DNA of 64,000 nucleotides. It comes from Campylobacter jejuni subsp. jejuni 414 (lineage in GTDB: Bacteria > Campylobacterota > Campylobacteria > Campylobacterales > Campylobacteraceae). This document shows, in pieces, positions 48,780 through 58,699 of this stretch. The position numbers and the translations under genes were made by a program. Under the pieces are notes generated by a model. That model ran no database searches. It was not told the DNA's origin and saw nothing but the letters and a program-made list of their open reading frames with translations. The stretch is from assembly GCA_000163995.1 (NCBI GenBank), contig CM000855.1:743387-807386 (forward strand). The letters are read 5' to 3'. How positions within the stretch are numbered: the first letter of the stretch is position 1; each line of letters opens with the position of its first letter.

Positions 48780-49582
48780 GCGGTACAAAAATGAAAGATT
48801 TTTCCGTAAAAAAGAGACTTTCTAAGTGGCAAGATACGCGTAAGCCTTGGTTAATTTTGATTATAGTCACTATAGGACTTATCTTTATAGCGCACTTTCT
48901 ATTTCAAAAATATCTTTTTATGGAGCCTTGTGAACAATGTGTATACATAAGGTTTGATATGTTTGTTATGGCTATAGGCGGTATGATTGCATTGATCAAT
49001 CCTGCAAGCAATATTATAAAAACTTTTTCTTATGGTTTATCTTTTTATGGAATTTGGCTTGGCTTGGAGCATTGTTTAACCTTAAATCATATCCATGAGA
49101 TGGTTCATTCTGAAAATCCTTTTGCGGGTGTAAATGGGTGTCGTGAGATTCCTATTTATCCATTTAATCTACCCTTGCATGAGTGGGCTTCTAGTTGGTT
49201 TTTACCTACAGGAGAATGCGGAATGGATACCCCTGTTGTTCCGGAAAATGCTTACAATAATCTCAATGCTTTTCAAAAATTTTTTATAGGAACTCCACCT
49301 GATTTTAAAAATGGACTTTATAGTAATGGTTGGTATTTAATTCCTGGTTTAAATTTTATGAATATGGCAATTTGCTCTCTTATAGCATTTATATGTTGTT
49401 TTATTGTGCTTTTTGCAATGTTTATGGCTTATATTTTAGATAAAAGTAAATCCGGCGCTAAAATTTTTGCATTAGTAATTGTTATTTTAGTTTTAGTGCT
49501 TAAATTTATAGGTGAGCCAAAAAATCCAAATCAAGATACAGTCAGTTTAAACTATTTAAAATGGGTGATCTTAGTGGAGTGA
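48776..49582 (+). CDS. dsbB: disulfide bond formation protein DsbB
   Basis: 268 aa inner-membrane quinone-linked oxidase that re-oxidises DsbA. There are about five hydrophobic segments. The first periplasmic redox pair is [10 protein letters not shown] (about residues 48-57). A long periplasmic loop carries further cysteines in [12 protein letters not shown] and [12 protein letters not shown] for the second pair. The extended loop is typical of the epsilonproteobacterial form. A start at the ATG overlapping dsbA2, or at ATG 48791 (MKDFSVKK), is possible. Confidence 0.88.
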   Translation: MSGTKMKDFSVKKRLSKWQDTRKPWLILIIVTIGLIFIAHFLFQKYLFMEPCEQCVYIRFDMFVMAIGGMIALINPASNIIKTFSYGLSFYGIWLGLEHCLTLNHIHEMVHSENPFAGVNGCREIPIYPFNLPLHEWASSWFLPTGECGMDTPVVPENAYNNLNAFQKFFIGTPPDFKNGLYSNGWYLIPGLNFMNMAICSLIAFICCFIVLFAMFMAYILDKSKSGAKIFALVIVILVLVLKFIGEPKNPNQDTVSLNYLKWVILVE

Positions 49583-49715
49583 AAACTAAAACCTAAAATT
49601 GATGAATTTAATCGGGGCGCTAAAGAACTTTCAGTTTAAAATTCAATTTAACAGTTCAGGTAGGTTATCAAGCTACTTAGCGTTGATTAAGCTTTCAACC
49701 CTAAAAATAATAATT
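49583..49715 (+). other. short coding-like remnant after dsbB
   Basis: The open bits IDEFNRGAKELSV and NLTVQVGYQAT lie in the 133 bases between dsbB and the terminator, too short and interrupted to be a gene. In other C. jejuni strains an arylsulfotransferase gene (astA) follows dsbB, so this could be its tail; I cannot confirm it from sequence. Confidence 0.3.
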
Positions 49716-49750
49716 AGCCCAAAATAAATTTGGGCTTGTTTGTTTTTTTT
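49716..49750 (+). terminator. Rho-independent terminator of the dsbB unit
   Basis: AGCCCAAA, loop ATAAA, TTTGGGCT at 49716-49736 followed by TGTTTGTTTTTTTT. This is a classic stem plus T-run, separating the dsbA2-dsbB unit from dsbA. Confidence 0.8.
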
Positions 49751-49793
49751 AAATAAAATTGCCTTTGAAAATTTTATTTAACAAGGATATATT

Positions 49794-50432
49794 ATGTATA
49801 ATTTTTTTACAAAATTTTTTTTAGCTCTTATATTTTGTTCAAGTTTTGCGTTGGCAAATAATAATTTTATTACTCTTAATCCGAGTTTACCTAACTCTGA
49901 AAATACTGTAATAGAAGCATTTTCTTACAAATGCATACATTGTTATAATCATCATAAATTCGGAACTCTTGAAAAACTTAGAGAAACTTTTCCAAATTTG
50001 CATTTTAAACTTTATCCTGTAAGTTTAATGAATGGAGATTTTGCTAAAGAAATGAACGAACTTTTTGCCTTTGCCCAATATAAAGACGAACAAAATGGTA
50101 AAGATGCAAGTTATTCTGATAGTTTATCTCATAAACTTGCTGATGTTTATTTTATTTCTTATTTTTTAAACAAGCAAAGAAATTTTTCAAATTTAGATGA
50201 ATTTTATGATATAGGCTTAAAAGCTATGAATGTAAACAAAAATGAAGTGTTAAATTTTTTAAATACCCCTAAAGCTAAAGAAATTTTAAGTGAATTTCAA
50301 AGAGCTAATGATATAGCCAAAATCTACGGAACCCCTGCTTTTGTTGTTAACGGAAAATATCAAATAAACCCAAGTGCAATCAATTCAATGCAAGATTTAG
50401 AAAATTTAGTTAAAAAGTTAAGCAATATGTAA
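49794..50432 (+). CDS. dsbA: thiol:disulfide interchange protein DsbA
   Basis: 212 aa periplasmic oxidase with a signal peptide (MYNFFTKFFLALIFCSSFALA). The active site is AFSYKCIHCYNHHKFG (CIHC, about residues 48-51 of the precursor), a helical insert follows, and the cis-Pro loop is IYGTPAFVVNGKY. It is preceded by AAGGA and its own promoter region, and followed by a strong terminator. It is the intact paralogue of the deleted dsbA2 upstream. Confidence 0.94.
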   Translation: MYNFFTKFFLALIFCSSFALANNNFITLNPSLPNSENTVIEAFSYKCIHCYNHHKFGTLEKLRETFPNLHFKLYPVSLMNGDFAKEMNELFAFAQYKDEQNGKDASYSDSLSHKLADVYFISYFLNKQRNFSNLDEFYDIGLKAMNVNKNEVLNFLNTPKAKEILSEFQRANDIAKIYGTPAFVVNGKYQINPSAINSMQDLENLVKKLSNM

Positions 50433-50442
50433 TAATAAAAAT

Positions 50443-50480
50443 TTTTAAGGCAATAAAAAATTGCCTTAAAATTATTTTTT
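50443..50480 (+). terminator. Rho-independent terminator of dsbA
   Basis: TTTTAAGGCAAT, loop of 5 A, ATTGCCTTAAAA at 50443-50471: a 12-bp perfect stem followed by TTATTTTTT. Confidence 0.85.
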
Positions 50481-50703
50481 AATTATATTTTATAGGGTCT
50501 ATATAGAAAAACTATAAAGATCTTTCCCTTATTTTTTGCAATTCAAATTAAGTATAGAACTTTATATTAGAAAAAATCAATAAAAACTAATTGCATTTTA
50601 AGAAAAAAATTTAAATCATTAATTATAACTTATAAAAATTTAAAGCAAAAATAAAGTTTTTTTGATATAATTTCACCTTGCAATATTTTTAAAGGTTAGA
50701 TTA

Positions 50704-50844
50704 ATGAAAAATTTAAGCATTCAAGAAAAAAAAGACTTAGATAATTGTGTTTTTCAAAATCTTGGAAAGCAAGATACTTTTGCTTTAAGTGTAATTTTTA
50801 AAAATTTTTATTTGAAAATCAAAGCATTTATTTATTCTAAATAA
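50704..50844 (+). CDS. small hypothetical protein, 46 aa
   Basis: ATG 50704 (MKNLSIQEKKDLDNCVFQNL) to TAA 50844, preceded by AAAGG about 8 bases upstream and by TTGATATAATTTC (extended -10) some 40 bases before it. The sequence has amphipathic helical character and one cysteine. Its last 13 bases overlap the 3' end of the convergent gene. No family recognised. The promoter and ribosome site make a real small gene plausible. Confidence 0.6.
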   Translation: MKNLSIQEKKDLDNCVFQNLGKQDTFALSVIFKNFYLKIKAFIYSK

Positions 50845-51464
50845 TACCACTTAAAATCTTTTTTTGTATAAGAAAGATCCTTAAAAGAAGGCGATTGGAT
50901 AAATAATTTACATTCTTTATCTAGATTTTCTATCCCATATATTTTCATAGCCATTCTTGAATCATGTCTTGCAAGCTCTATTCCAACGCAAGCTTGATTG
51001 TTGATTTTATAAAGCAAAATACCGCCATCTTTTTCATCTATATTTAAAATATTTAAATTTCTGTTTTTACTCATATCTTTTATATCTTTACTAAAAGAAT
51101 AGCGTAATTTATAATATATCATAATATCTTGCATGGCATTTTTTAAAGCTTGTAAATTTTCATTAACTAAATAACCATTGTTTTTGTAAAGTTTTAAAAA
51201 ATCTTCATTAAGAAATTTTTGAAAATTTTTATCTTTAGATAATCTTTGGCAAGAATTATAACTATTTAAAATTCTAACTTGACCAGCTTCTATTAAAAGC
51301 TCAAGGCAATCTTTATTTTCTTGTGAAAATTGCACTAATTTAACTTCTTGAACCTTAAAATCTTTACTCGGTTTTTTTTCATAAGCAAAATCATTTAATT
51401 TTTCATAAATATTAGCAAAACTTAAAGAATATAAACTAAAAAAAATCAAAATACACTTTCTCAT
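50832..51464 (-). CDS. hypothetical periplasmic protein (Cj0879c-like)
   Basis: 210 aa with a signal peptide (MRKCILIFFSLYSLSFA). Mature part is helical and Lys-rich with five cysteines, no known domain. It is the last gene of the leftward unit starting at the Rrf2 gene and overlaps its upstream neighbour by 4 bases. Function unknown. Confidence 0.75.
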   Translation of the reverse strand: MRKCILIFFSLYSLSFANIYEKLNDFAYEKKPSKDFKVQEVKLVQFSQENKDCLELLIEAGQVRILNSYNSCQRLSKDKNFQKFLNEDFLKLYKNNGYLVNENLQALKNAMQDIMIYYKLRYSFSKDIKDMSKNRNLNILNIDEKDGGILLYKINNQACVGIELARHDSRMAMKIYGIENLDKECKLFIQSPSFKDLSYTKKDFKWYYLE

Positions 51465-51703
51465 TGAAAAAAATCTTTATATTTATTTTTTAAAAATTCT
51501 ATCACTTCTAAAATTTCATCAACTCCTTCTTTGTTAGAATTTTCAAGTACATTATCTATGTTATCAATATAAGCTTCTATTGCATTTTCTAATTTCTCTC
51601 TTTTAACTCCAGCATATAAAAGCATAGCCTCTAAAACTATACTAAGCTCATATTGTAAATCTTCTAGTTCATTCTTTAAGATTTTATTATTGTTTTGATT
51701 CAT
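51461..51703 (-). CDS. small hypothetical protein, 80 aa
   Basis: Acidic, helical, coiled-coil-like protein (MNQNNNKILKNELEDLQYEL at the start), no signal peptide or motif. It overlaps the DHH gene by 17 bases upstream and the periplasmic protein by 4 bases downstream, so it is firmly inside the operon. Function unknown. Confidence 0.75.
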   Translation of the reverse strand: MNQNNNKILKNELEDLQYELSIVLEAMLLYAGVKREKLENAIEAYIDNIDNVLENSNKEGVDEILEVIEFLKNKYKDFFQ

Positions 51704-52733
51704 TATTTCCCCTTTTAAGTTCTTTGCTTTTGATTAAATCAATAATTTGAGCTTTTATATGATTATAATTTGTTCCATCTTTAAATGTAGCAAAAAGTCC
51801 ACCACTAGCATTTTTATGTCCACCGCCACCTACTAAATTTTTAGCCATTAAACTTACATCTATTTTTCCATTTGCACGAAAACTTAAGGTTTTTCTAGAA
51901 CTTACATCAATAAAAAAATCATAATCAGGATTTTTTACTAAAAAATCATTCCCGATAACAGAAGTATTGCCTATGTTTGAAGTTAAAATACCTTTGTGAC
52001 CTTCATATTCTATACTGAAATTTTCTTTTAATTCACTTAGCTTTTCGACTATAAAATAAGAAATTAAATTAGAAAGGGTATCATCATTATTTCTGACAAA
52101 ATAATCTTTTTTTATAAAATGAGTAGCATTGTCGAGTAAAATATTGGCATTTTCTTTTCCTATAAATTTCCAAGCTTTATCAAGCAAGAAAAACATATAA
52201 GCAATTTGCAATTCTTTAAACATAACGCGATTTATTTCTTTTGCATTGGCAATCAAGCCTAAAAAAACCTTTCCAAGTTCAAAGTTTTCATCCTCACTTA
52301 ACCAAATATCCACAGCATTGACTACATCAACAAATTTTGAAAGTTCTAAAACTGGCGTGCAAATTTTAGAAAAAAAATCATAAACAATTTTAGTTGCACA
52401 TCTTTTAGAATCAAGCAAATACCAAGAATATTTTTGAGCACATTCTTCGCCACTTTGATGATGATCAAGAAGAAAGATTTTGATATTTTTCTCTTTGCAA
52501 ATTTTTTCAAACTCTTCACATTGATTTAAATTCAAATTTAAATCTGTTATTAGAATAATAGCTTTTCCAAAATTTTCATCTTTTTCTATATCATTTACAA
52601 TGGAGTTAAAATTCTCATTAATTTCTTTACCATAATTAGAATTATAAAATTTTACATTTCTAAAATAAAAATTTACTACAAATTGACAAGCATAACCGTC
52701 AAGATCTGTGTGTGAAAGATGATAAATTTTCAT
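51687..52733 (-). CDS. DHH-family phosphoesterase
   Basis: 348 aa. The DHH domain is seen as YHLSHTDLDGYACQFVVNF, then ILITDLNLN and the namesake IFLLDHHQSGEE. The C-terminal DHHA1 domain has LVGGGGHKNASGGLF. Such Mn-dependent proteins (NrnA/RecJ-like) degrade short oligonucleotides, cyclic dinucleotides or pAp. Which of these this one uses cannot be read from the sequence. It lies 8 bases after flhA. Confidence 0.88.
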   Translation of the reverse strand: MKIYHLSHTDLDGYACQFVVNFYFRNVKFYNSNYGKEINENFNSIVNDIEKDENFGKAIILITDLNLNLNQCEEFEKICKEKNIKIFLLDHHQSGEECAQKYSWYLLDSKRCATKIVYDFFSKICTPVLELSKFVDVVNAVDIWLSEDENFELGKVFLGLIANAKEINRVMFKELQIAYMFFLLDKAWKFIGKENANILLDNATHFIKKDYFVRNNDDTLSNLISYFIVEKLSELKENFSIEYEGHKGILTSNIGNTSVIGNDFLVKNPDYDFFIDVSSRKTLSFRANGKIDVSLMAKNLVGGGGHKNASGGLFATFKDGTNYNHIKAQIIDLIKSKELKRGNNESKQ

Positions 52734-52741
52734 TATTTTCC

Positions 52742-54913
52742 TTAAAGTTCTATCCTAATAATACCTTCAGTGTTAAAATTTGTATTTTCTGCGATTTCTG
52801 CAAAACTTAACACAACTATATTAATGCTAAAATTATAACAAATATCAGCAATGAATTTTCTAAGTTGCGGTTCAACGCAAAGTATAAAAGGTTTAATACG
52901 ACCATTTGCTACTGCAGCAACTTCAGCTCTTAGAGTGTCTACTAAAGTCCCTGTTTGAGCCACGCTTAAAGGCAAGTGATAGCTTCCATCTCTAAATTGT
53001 ACATTTTCCATTAAAACCGCAGAACTGGCAGAATCTAGGATAAAAATATCTAAATTTCCTTTATCGTCTAAATACATATTCGTAATCATTCTGGCTAAAG
53101 ATGCCCTTACATGCTCAATAATCATATCAAAGCTCTTGCTTACTTCTGCTATATCGCTTACAGATTCTAAGATGGTAAGCATATCTTTAATAGGTATGTG
53201 ATTCTTAAGCAAGTCTTTAAGAATTTTTTGAATAAGACTTACAGGTGCAACACCTAAAGCACTTTCTACAATGATTGGATAATCATTTTTAACCTTATCA
53301 AGAAGATTTTGCACCTCTTGGCGTGTAAGAAGTTCACTTGCATGCGCCTTGATAAGTTCGCTCATGTGTGTTGAAATAACACTTGCAGGATCTATTACTA
53401 TATAACCATTTAAAGTGGCTTCGTCCTTTAAATTCGCATCAATCCAAAGTGCATCAGAGTTAAAAGCGGGCTCTTTTGTGGCAATTCCTTCTATTTCTTC
53501 TGTAATAAAACCACTATCCATGGCTAAATATTTATCAGGATAAATTTCAGCACTTGCTATGGAAACACCTTTAAGTTTAAAACTATACTCATTTGGCTTG
53601 AGTCTTAAATTATCCCTTATTCTAATTTTTGGCATCAAAAATCCTAAACTTTCAGCAATGCTTCTTCTCATTGAACGAATTCTTTCTGTAAGTTCGTTTT
53701 CGGCAAGTTTAATAAGTCCATATCCAAGTTCAAGTTCTAAAATTTCGACTTTGAGTATGTCATTGATCTTATGTTCTTCTTCTTTAAGAATTTCTTCTTC
53801 ACTTTTCTTTGTAGGTGCTGCTATTCCATCTACTCCACTTTGAGATGCAGCTGCAGCACTTGGTTTGCTTTTTTTAGTTGTATTTATATCAATTTTACCT
53901 TCTTTAACCTGCTTAGTAAGATAACCAAGACTTAAAAAAACTAAAGCCATAAAACCCAAAGATAAAGTTGGTAAACCAGGTACTAATGCAAAGATAAAAA
54001 GCACAAAACCTACTATTAAAAGTGTGCGGTATTCGCTTAAAAGTTGAGTTAAAGTTCCTTCAGCAAAATTTTCTTCATCTTTACTTGCACGAGTGATAAT
54101 TATAGCAGTTGCAGTAGAAGTAATCAGGCCAGGAATTTGCGATACAAGTCCATCACCTATAGTTAAAATAGTATAAGTAGAAGCAGCATTACTTAAAGTC
54201 ATATCATGCTGAAAAGATCCTATTAAAAAACCGCCTATGATATTTATAATTGTTATGATAATTCCTGCAACGGCGTCTCCTTTGATAAATTTAGAAGAAC
54301 CGTCCATCGCACCATAAAAATTTGCTTCAGCAATAACTTCCTGGCGTCTTGCTCTAGCGGTTTGTTCATCTATAAGTCCTGCATTTAAATCTGCGTCAAT
54401 AGCCATTTGTTTACCTGGCATCGCATCAAGTGTAAATCTTGCTTGTACCTCAGAAACCCTTGTACTACCTTTTGTTACAACCATGAAATTAATCAACACT
54501 AAGATACAAAATACAATCACACCAATGACCATATTTCCACCAACAACAAATTCTCCAAATGCTGCTATAATTTCACTCACAGCTTCAGGGCCGTTTTGCC
54601 CTTCGCTTAAAATCATTCTTGTAGTGGCTATATTTAATGAAAGTCTAAATAAAGTAATGATCAAGATTAAAGTTGGAAAAGTTGTTAAATCTGTTGGTTT
54701 AGGTATATAAATAGAAATTAAAATAATCAATACCGATAAAGCTATACTTAAAGCCAAAAAAAAGTCTAAAATAGGACTTGGTAAAGGGACTATAATAATA
54801 GCCAAAATACAAACTAAAAAACCAACTATAGTTAAGCTTTTGGCTCTTAAAATAGGGGCAATTAAAGGCCCTAAAAAAGGAAAAACTAAATCAACTATTT
54901 TATTTTTTGCCAT
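52742..54913 (-). CDS. flhA: flagellar biosynthesis protein FlhA
   Basis: Export-gate protein of the flagellar type III secretion system. 723 aa. The N-terminal ~330 residues carry about eight membrane helices with the conserved FHIPEP-type cytoplasmic loop (VSEVQARFTLDAMPGKQMAI, then DADLNAGLIDEQTARARRQE). The C-terminal cytoplasmic platform domain follows a variable Ser/Ala-rich linker near residue 350. Its start overlaps the Rrf2 gene by 14 bases. Confidence 0.96.
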   Translation of the reverse strand: MAKNKIVDLVFPFLGPLIAPILRAKSLTIVGFLVCILAIIIVPLPSPILDFFLALSIALSVLIILISIYIPKPTDLTTFPTLILIITLFRLSLNIATTRMILSEGQNGPEAVSEIIAAFGEFVVGGNMVIGVIVFCILVLINFMVVTKGSTRVSEVQARFTLDAMPGKQMAIDADLNAGLIDEQTARARRQEVIAEANFYGAMDGSSKFIKGDAVAGIIITIINIIGGFLIGSFQHDMTLSNAASTYTILTIGDGLVSQIPGLITSTATAIIITRASKDEENFAEGTLTQLLSEYRTLLIVGFVLFIFALVPGLPTLSLGFMALVFLSLGYLTKQVKEGKIDINTTKKSKPSAAAASQSGVDGIAAPTKKSEEEILKEEEHKINDILKVEILELELGYGLIKLAENELTERIRSMRRSIAESLGFLMPKIRIRDNLRLKPNEYSFKLKGVSIASAEIYPDKYLAMDSGFITEEIEGIATKEPAFNSDALWIDANLKDEATLNGYIVIDPASVISTHMSELIKAHASELLTRQEVQNLLDKVKNDYPIIVESALGVAPVSLIQKILKDLLKNHIPIKDMLTILESVSDIAEVSKSFDMIIEHVRASLARMITNMYLDDKGNLDIFILDSASSAVLMENVQFRDGSYHLPLSVAQTGTLVDTLRAEVAAVANGRIKPFILCVEPQLRKFIADICYNFSINIVVLSFAEIAENTNFNTEGIIRIEL

Positions 54914-55310
54914 TATTTTTCATAATATCTTCTAAAGTAATAGAATCTAAAAATTCATCCACTTTATTTTGCAAATTTACCAACATAGGCATCAAAGTAC
55001 AATTTTCTTCTTTATTATTTGGACATGTACCACCGCTACATTCAAATACACTGATATCTTTTTTTTCAGCACTATTGACAATTTCTTTTATAGTGTATTG
55101 GCTTGGCTCTTTGATTAAAACAAAACCACCTTTTGCACCTTTAAAAGATTTTAATAAACCATCCTTAGCTAAAGTTTGTAAAATTTTAGCTAAAAAACTT
55201 TTGGGAATGTCAAGCTCTAAAGCTAAAGAATCTACATCTTGAGGTGTTTCTTTTTGAGAAATATAAATTAAAGAAAGTAAAGCGTATTCGCTAGCTTTAG
55301 TAAACAGCAC
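54900..55310 (-). CDS. Rrf2-family transcriptional regulator (IscR-like)
   Basis: 136 aa. The winged-helix N terminus is LFTKASEYALLSLIYISQKE, with SLALELDIPKSFLAKILQTL as recognition region. Three cysteines, FECSGGTCPNNKEENC, match the Fe-S cluster ligands of IscR. It likely senses iron-sulfur or redox state. It heads the leftward unit with flhA and overlaps it by 14 bases, an unusual link between a redox sensor and a flagellar export gene. It is divergent from rpsO. Confidence 0.9.
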   Translation of the reverse strand: MLFTKASEYALLSLIYISQKETPQDVDSLALELDIPKSFLAKILQTLAKDGLLKSFKGAKGGFVLIKEPSQYTIKEIVNSAEKKDISVFECSGGTCPNNKEENCTLMPMLVNLQNKVDEFLDSITLEDIMKNNGKK

Positions 55311-55433
55311 AGATTCTCCTTATTCTAACTACAGAAATAGGTCTAATTATAATAAATAATTCTTAGAAAAAGACTTAAATTTTAATAAAACCTTTTAAAA
55401 AAATAAATTCAGTTTATTTTTTGCTTTTTAAGA

Positions 55434-55439
55434 TAGAAT
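55434..55439 (+). promoter_or_regulatory. probable -10 box for rpsO
   Basis: TAGAAT in T-rich DNA, 42 bases before ATG 55481, in the divergent gap with the Rrf2 gene. An ideal GGAGG ribosome site lies at 55470-55474. Confidence 0.4.
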
Positions 55440-55480
55440 TACAATCCTTATTTATTATTTTACCAATCAGGAGGTCTATC

Positions 55481-55753
55481 ATGGCTTTGGATTCGGCCAA
55501 AAAAGCAGAAATAGTCGCGAAATTCGCTAAAAAACCAGGTGATACTGGTTCAACAGAAGTTCAAGTAGCTCTTTTAACTGCAAGAATTGCAGAACTTACA
55601 GAACATTTGAAAATCTACAAAAAAGACTTTTCATCAAGATTAGGACTTTTAAAACTTGTAGGTCAAAGAAAAAGACTTTTATCTTATCTTAAAAGAAAAG
55701 ATTATAATTCTTATAGCAAATTAATCACTGAGTTAAATCTTAGAGACAAATAA
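55481..55753 (+). CDS. rpsO: 30S ribosomal protein S15
   Basis: 90 aa, full length. Family blocks are [20 protein letters not shown], then [20 protein letters not shown] and RKRLLSYLK. The open frame extends 20 codons further upstream, but ATG 55481 has the GGAGG site and gives the family N terminus [12 protein letters not shown]. It is followed directly by a terminator. Confidence 0.97.
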   Translation: MALDSAKKAEIVAKFAKKPGDTGSTEVQVALLTARIAELTEHLKIYKKDFSSRLGLLKLVGQRKRLLSYLKRKDYNSYSKLITELNLRDK

Positions 55754-55756
55754 TCT

Positions 55757-55784
55757 AAAGCCCTTTTTTGGGCTTTCGCTTTAA
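55757..55784 (+). terminator. Rho-independent terminator of rpsO
   Basis: AAAGCCC, loop TTTTTT, GGGCTTT at 55757-55776, then CGCTTTAAAA. The 7-bp stem also faces the end of ftsK on the other strand. Confidence 0.75.
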
Positions 55785-55811
55785 AATCTTCTTTACAAAA
55801 AAAGAAAAATC

Positions 55812-58699
55812 TTATAAAATTTCCCTTTGTCCTTTTGCATCAGGTTTGCTTAAAACCCCATTTTGTGTAAGTTGTTCAATGATATTTGCAGAGCGGTTAT
55901 AACCGATTTTTAAACGACGTTGCAAATAAGAAATACTTGTTTTTCCATCTTCTAAAACAACTCGTTTGGCTTCTTCATAAAGCTCATCTACTTCATCTTC
56001 AAAGCTTTCATTTGTTGTAACACCTACGCTTTGTTGATCTTTTAGGAAACTTTCATCATATTCTACGCTTTGTTGATCTTTTAGGAAATCTACAACTTTT
56101 TCTATTTCAAACTCACTTGCAAAAGGTGCATGCAAACGCACTATAGAGCTTGTTCCAGGAGGAGTAAATAAACAATCGCCTCTTCCAAGCAAACTTTCAG
56201 CACCCATGGCATCTAAGATAACTTTAGAATCAATTTTTTGCCCTACTTTATAAGAAATTCTACTTGGTAAATTTGCTTTAATAAGTCCTGTTACGACATC
56301 AACAGAAGGGCGTTGCGTGGCCACAATTAAATGAATTCCACTTGCTCTTGCCATTTGAGCAAGTCTTCCTATGTAAAATTCTACATCTTTACCTGCAGTC
56401 ATCATTAAATCTGCAAGTTCATCGATGATAACTACGATAAAAGGAAGCTCTTCGCCGCCTAATTCTTTCATTTTTTCATTGTAATTTTCTATATTTTTAG
56501 TTTTTACATCAGCCATTAAACGATAGCGTCTTTCCATTTCAGCTACCATGTTTGAAAGCGCATTGACTGCTTTTTTAGGATCTGTAATAACAGGAGTTAA
56601 AAGATGAGGGATATCATTGTAAATGCTAAATTCAAGCATTTTAGGATCTATCATCATTAAACGCAAGGTTTTAGGTGAATTACGATATAAAAGACTTAAA
56701 AGCATGGAATTTATCCCTACACTTTTACCACTACCTGTAGTTCCTGCAATGAGTAAATGTGGAAGTTTTTTAAGATCAGTTACAAAAGCATTACCTACTA
56801 TATCTTTACCTAAAGCTATAGTTAAAGGACTTTTAGCGTTTTTAAAAACTTCACTTTGTAAAATTTCTCTTAGGTAAATGGTTTGAATTTCATCATTTGG
56901 CACTTCTATACCTACAACATCTTTTCCTGGAATTGGAGCTTGAATACGGATTGATTTTGCCATTAAGGCCATGGTTAAATCATCTTGTAAATTTAAAATG
57001 CGACTTACTTTCACATCTGCACTAGGGCGAAATTCAAAAGTAGTTACCACAGGACCAACATAAGTGCTTATAACATCACCACCTATTTTAAAACGACGCA
57101 ATTTTTCAAGAAGATTATAAATTTTTTTATCAATTTCACTTTCATTGATTTCTTGTCTGTGTTCTTTTGGATTAGCTAAAAAATCTAGCGGCGGTAGGGT
57201 AAAGTCTTTTGGTTTTTCTATTTCACCCTGCTCTATTTCACGTAATAAAGCTTGATTAATAGCAATTTCTTTGGCTAAAACTGCTTTTTGAAGTTTGATT
57301 TCTTGATCGTTTGTTTTTTCATCATTGATTTTAGTTTCTACGTTTTGTATAAAATCAAAAGTATTTTTTTCTTCGACAACTATTTCATTTATATTTTTTA
57401 TAGGTGTAGGCTCTATATAAGGATGATTTAATTCTTCTACAACGGGCTCAAATTCAAAGATATTACTTGCTTTATCTGAGTTTTTATTTTCATTTATTTC
57501 ATTTAAATTTTCTGTCTCTGTTTTAATATTAAAACTATACTTATGGCCTTCTATAATGTCACTTGAATTTATTGCATCATACTCTTCTAATTCTTTAATT
57601 TCTTGTTTTACTTTATTTTCTAAAATTTCATTTTGATAAGCCTTGTATTCTTGCTCTAGTTTTTCTTTTTTTATAAAATTTTCCCTAAGTTCAAGTTCTT
57701 TTGTGAAAATTTTTGGCTTGATTTCTTGCTTGGAAACTGGAATTTCAATATTTTTACGCTTATAACTTGGTTCGTCTAAATTTTTATTTGTATCTATTTG
57801 TTTTATATCTTCGAGTTTTTTAGGTTTTAAAAAACGTTCAGGAATCATATCTACCTCTTCTTCTGAAATAAAATTAAAATCTTCATCAAGACTAATACTC
57901 GTTTTGCTAGCTTTTTGCGCAAAATTGCGTACTTGTTGGGAATGCTCATAAACAAAACTTCTTGATTCTTTTAAACTTTGCTTATCAATTTCTACAATTT
58001 CATCTAAAATTTGATTTTTTAGTTTTTCAAAGTTTTCCTTAGCTGTAGTAATTGAATTTTTACTTGCATTGATGTTACTATCTTTAATTATTTGTTCTAG
58101 GTTATTGGTTTTTGTTTTTTCATTTGTTTGGGAATTTTCATAAATACTATCTTGTAAAATATCTAATTTTGATGCTACAGACTCTGATTTACCTATATAT
58201 TCTTTTTCATTTTCTCCGCCAAATACACGCATAAGCAAAGATTTAAAAGCTTGCTCTACTTTCAGCAATAAAGTAAAATCTAATTCTATTTTTAAAATTT
58301 CTTTTGCAAATTTTGGAAACAATAAAATCAAAGAAAACAACAAAAGTAAAAGAGCAAAAATTCCACTCCCTACATGTCCTAAGATTACAGAAAAAATTCC
58401 ATATATAATTTTCAAAATATACCCGAAGTCTCTATAAAATACAGAAAACAAAAGTAAAGTGGAAAAAAAAGCCAAAGAAAAACCAAAAAGTTCTCTACGC
58501 TTAAAATTTTCTATTTTATAATTTTTTTATAGTAGAAATAATTTAATATAAGTAAAGAAAACGGATAGTAATACCCAAATTCCCCAAATAAAAATAAATT
58601 AGTCTTATAAATCCATTCTCCCATGCTAGGTGCCAACATACAAAGACAAAGATAAAAAATAACAAGCGTAGAGCTGGTAAAAATGGCCTCTTTTTTAAT
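55812..58699 (-). CDS. ftsK: DNA translocase FtsK, one N-terminal frameshift
   Basis: Septum-anchored DNA pump coordinating chromosome segregation with XerH. The open frame from TTG 58475 gives 887 aa, but another frame upstream encodes the first membrane segment (KKEAIFTSSTLVIFYLCLC, then EFGYYYPFSLLILNYFYYKK). An extra base in the T7 run 58522-58528 joins them: 962 aa from an ATT codon at 58699 behind AAGGAAAG. No ATG/GTG/TTG is in frame there. The long Lys/Glu-rich linker (residues ~150-480) precedes the motor with Walker A AGTTGSGKSVGINSM and VVIIDELADLMMTAG, then the gamma domain (LQRRLKIGYNRSANIIEQL). Confidence 0.93.
56024..56088 (-). repeat. 26-base direct repeat inside ftsK (39-base period)
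   Basis: Identical copies at 56024-56049 and 56063-56088 are 39 bases apart, i.e. 13 codons in frame, encoding FLKDQQSV twice (FLKDQQSVEYDES then FLKDQQSV) in the linker between motor and gamma domain. Confidence 0.9.

Noticed and set aside
55421-55480. 20-codon upstream extension of rpsO
   Set aside because: The extension covers the promoter and the GGAGG site; ATG 55481 gives the family length.
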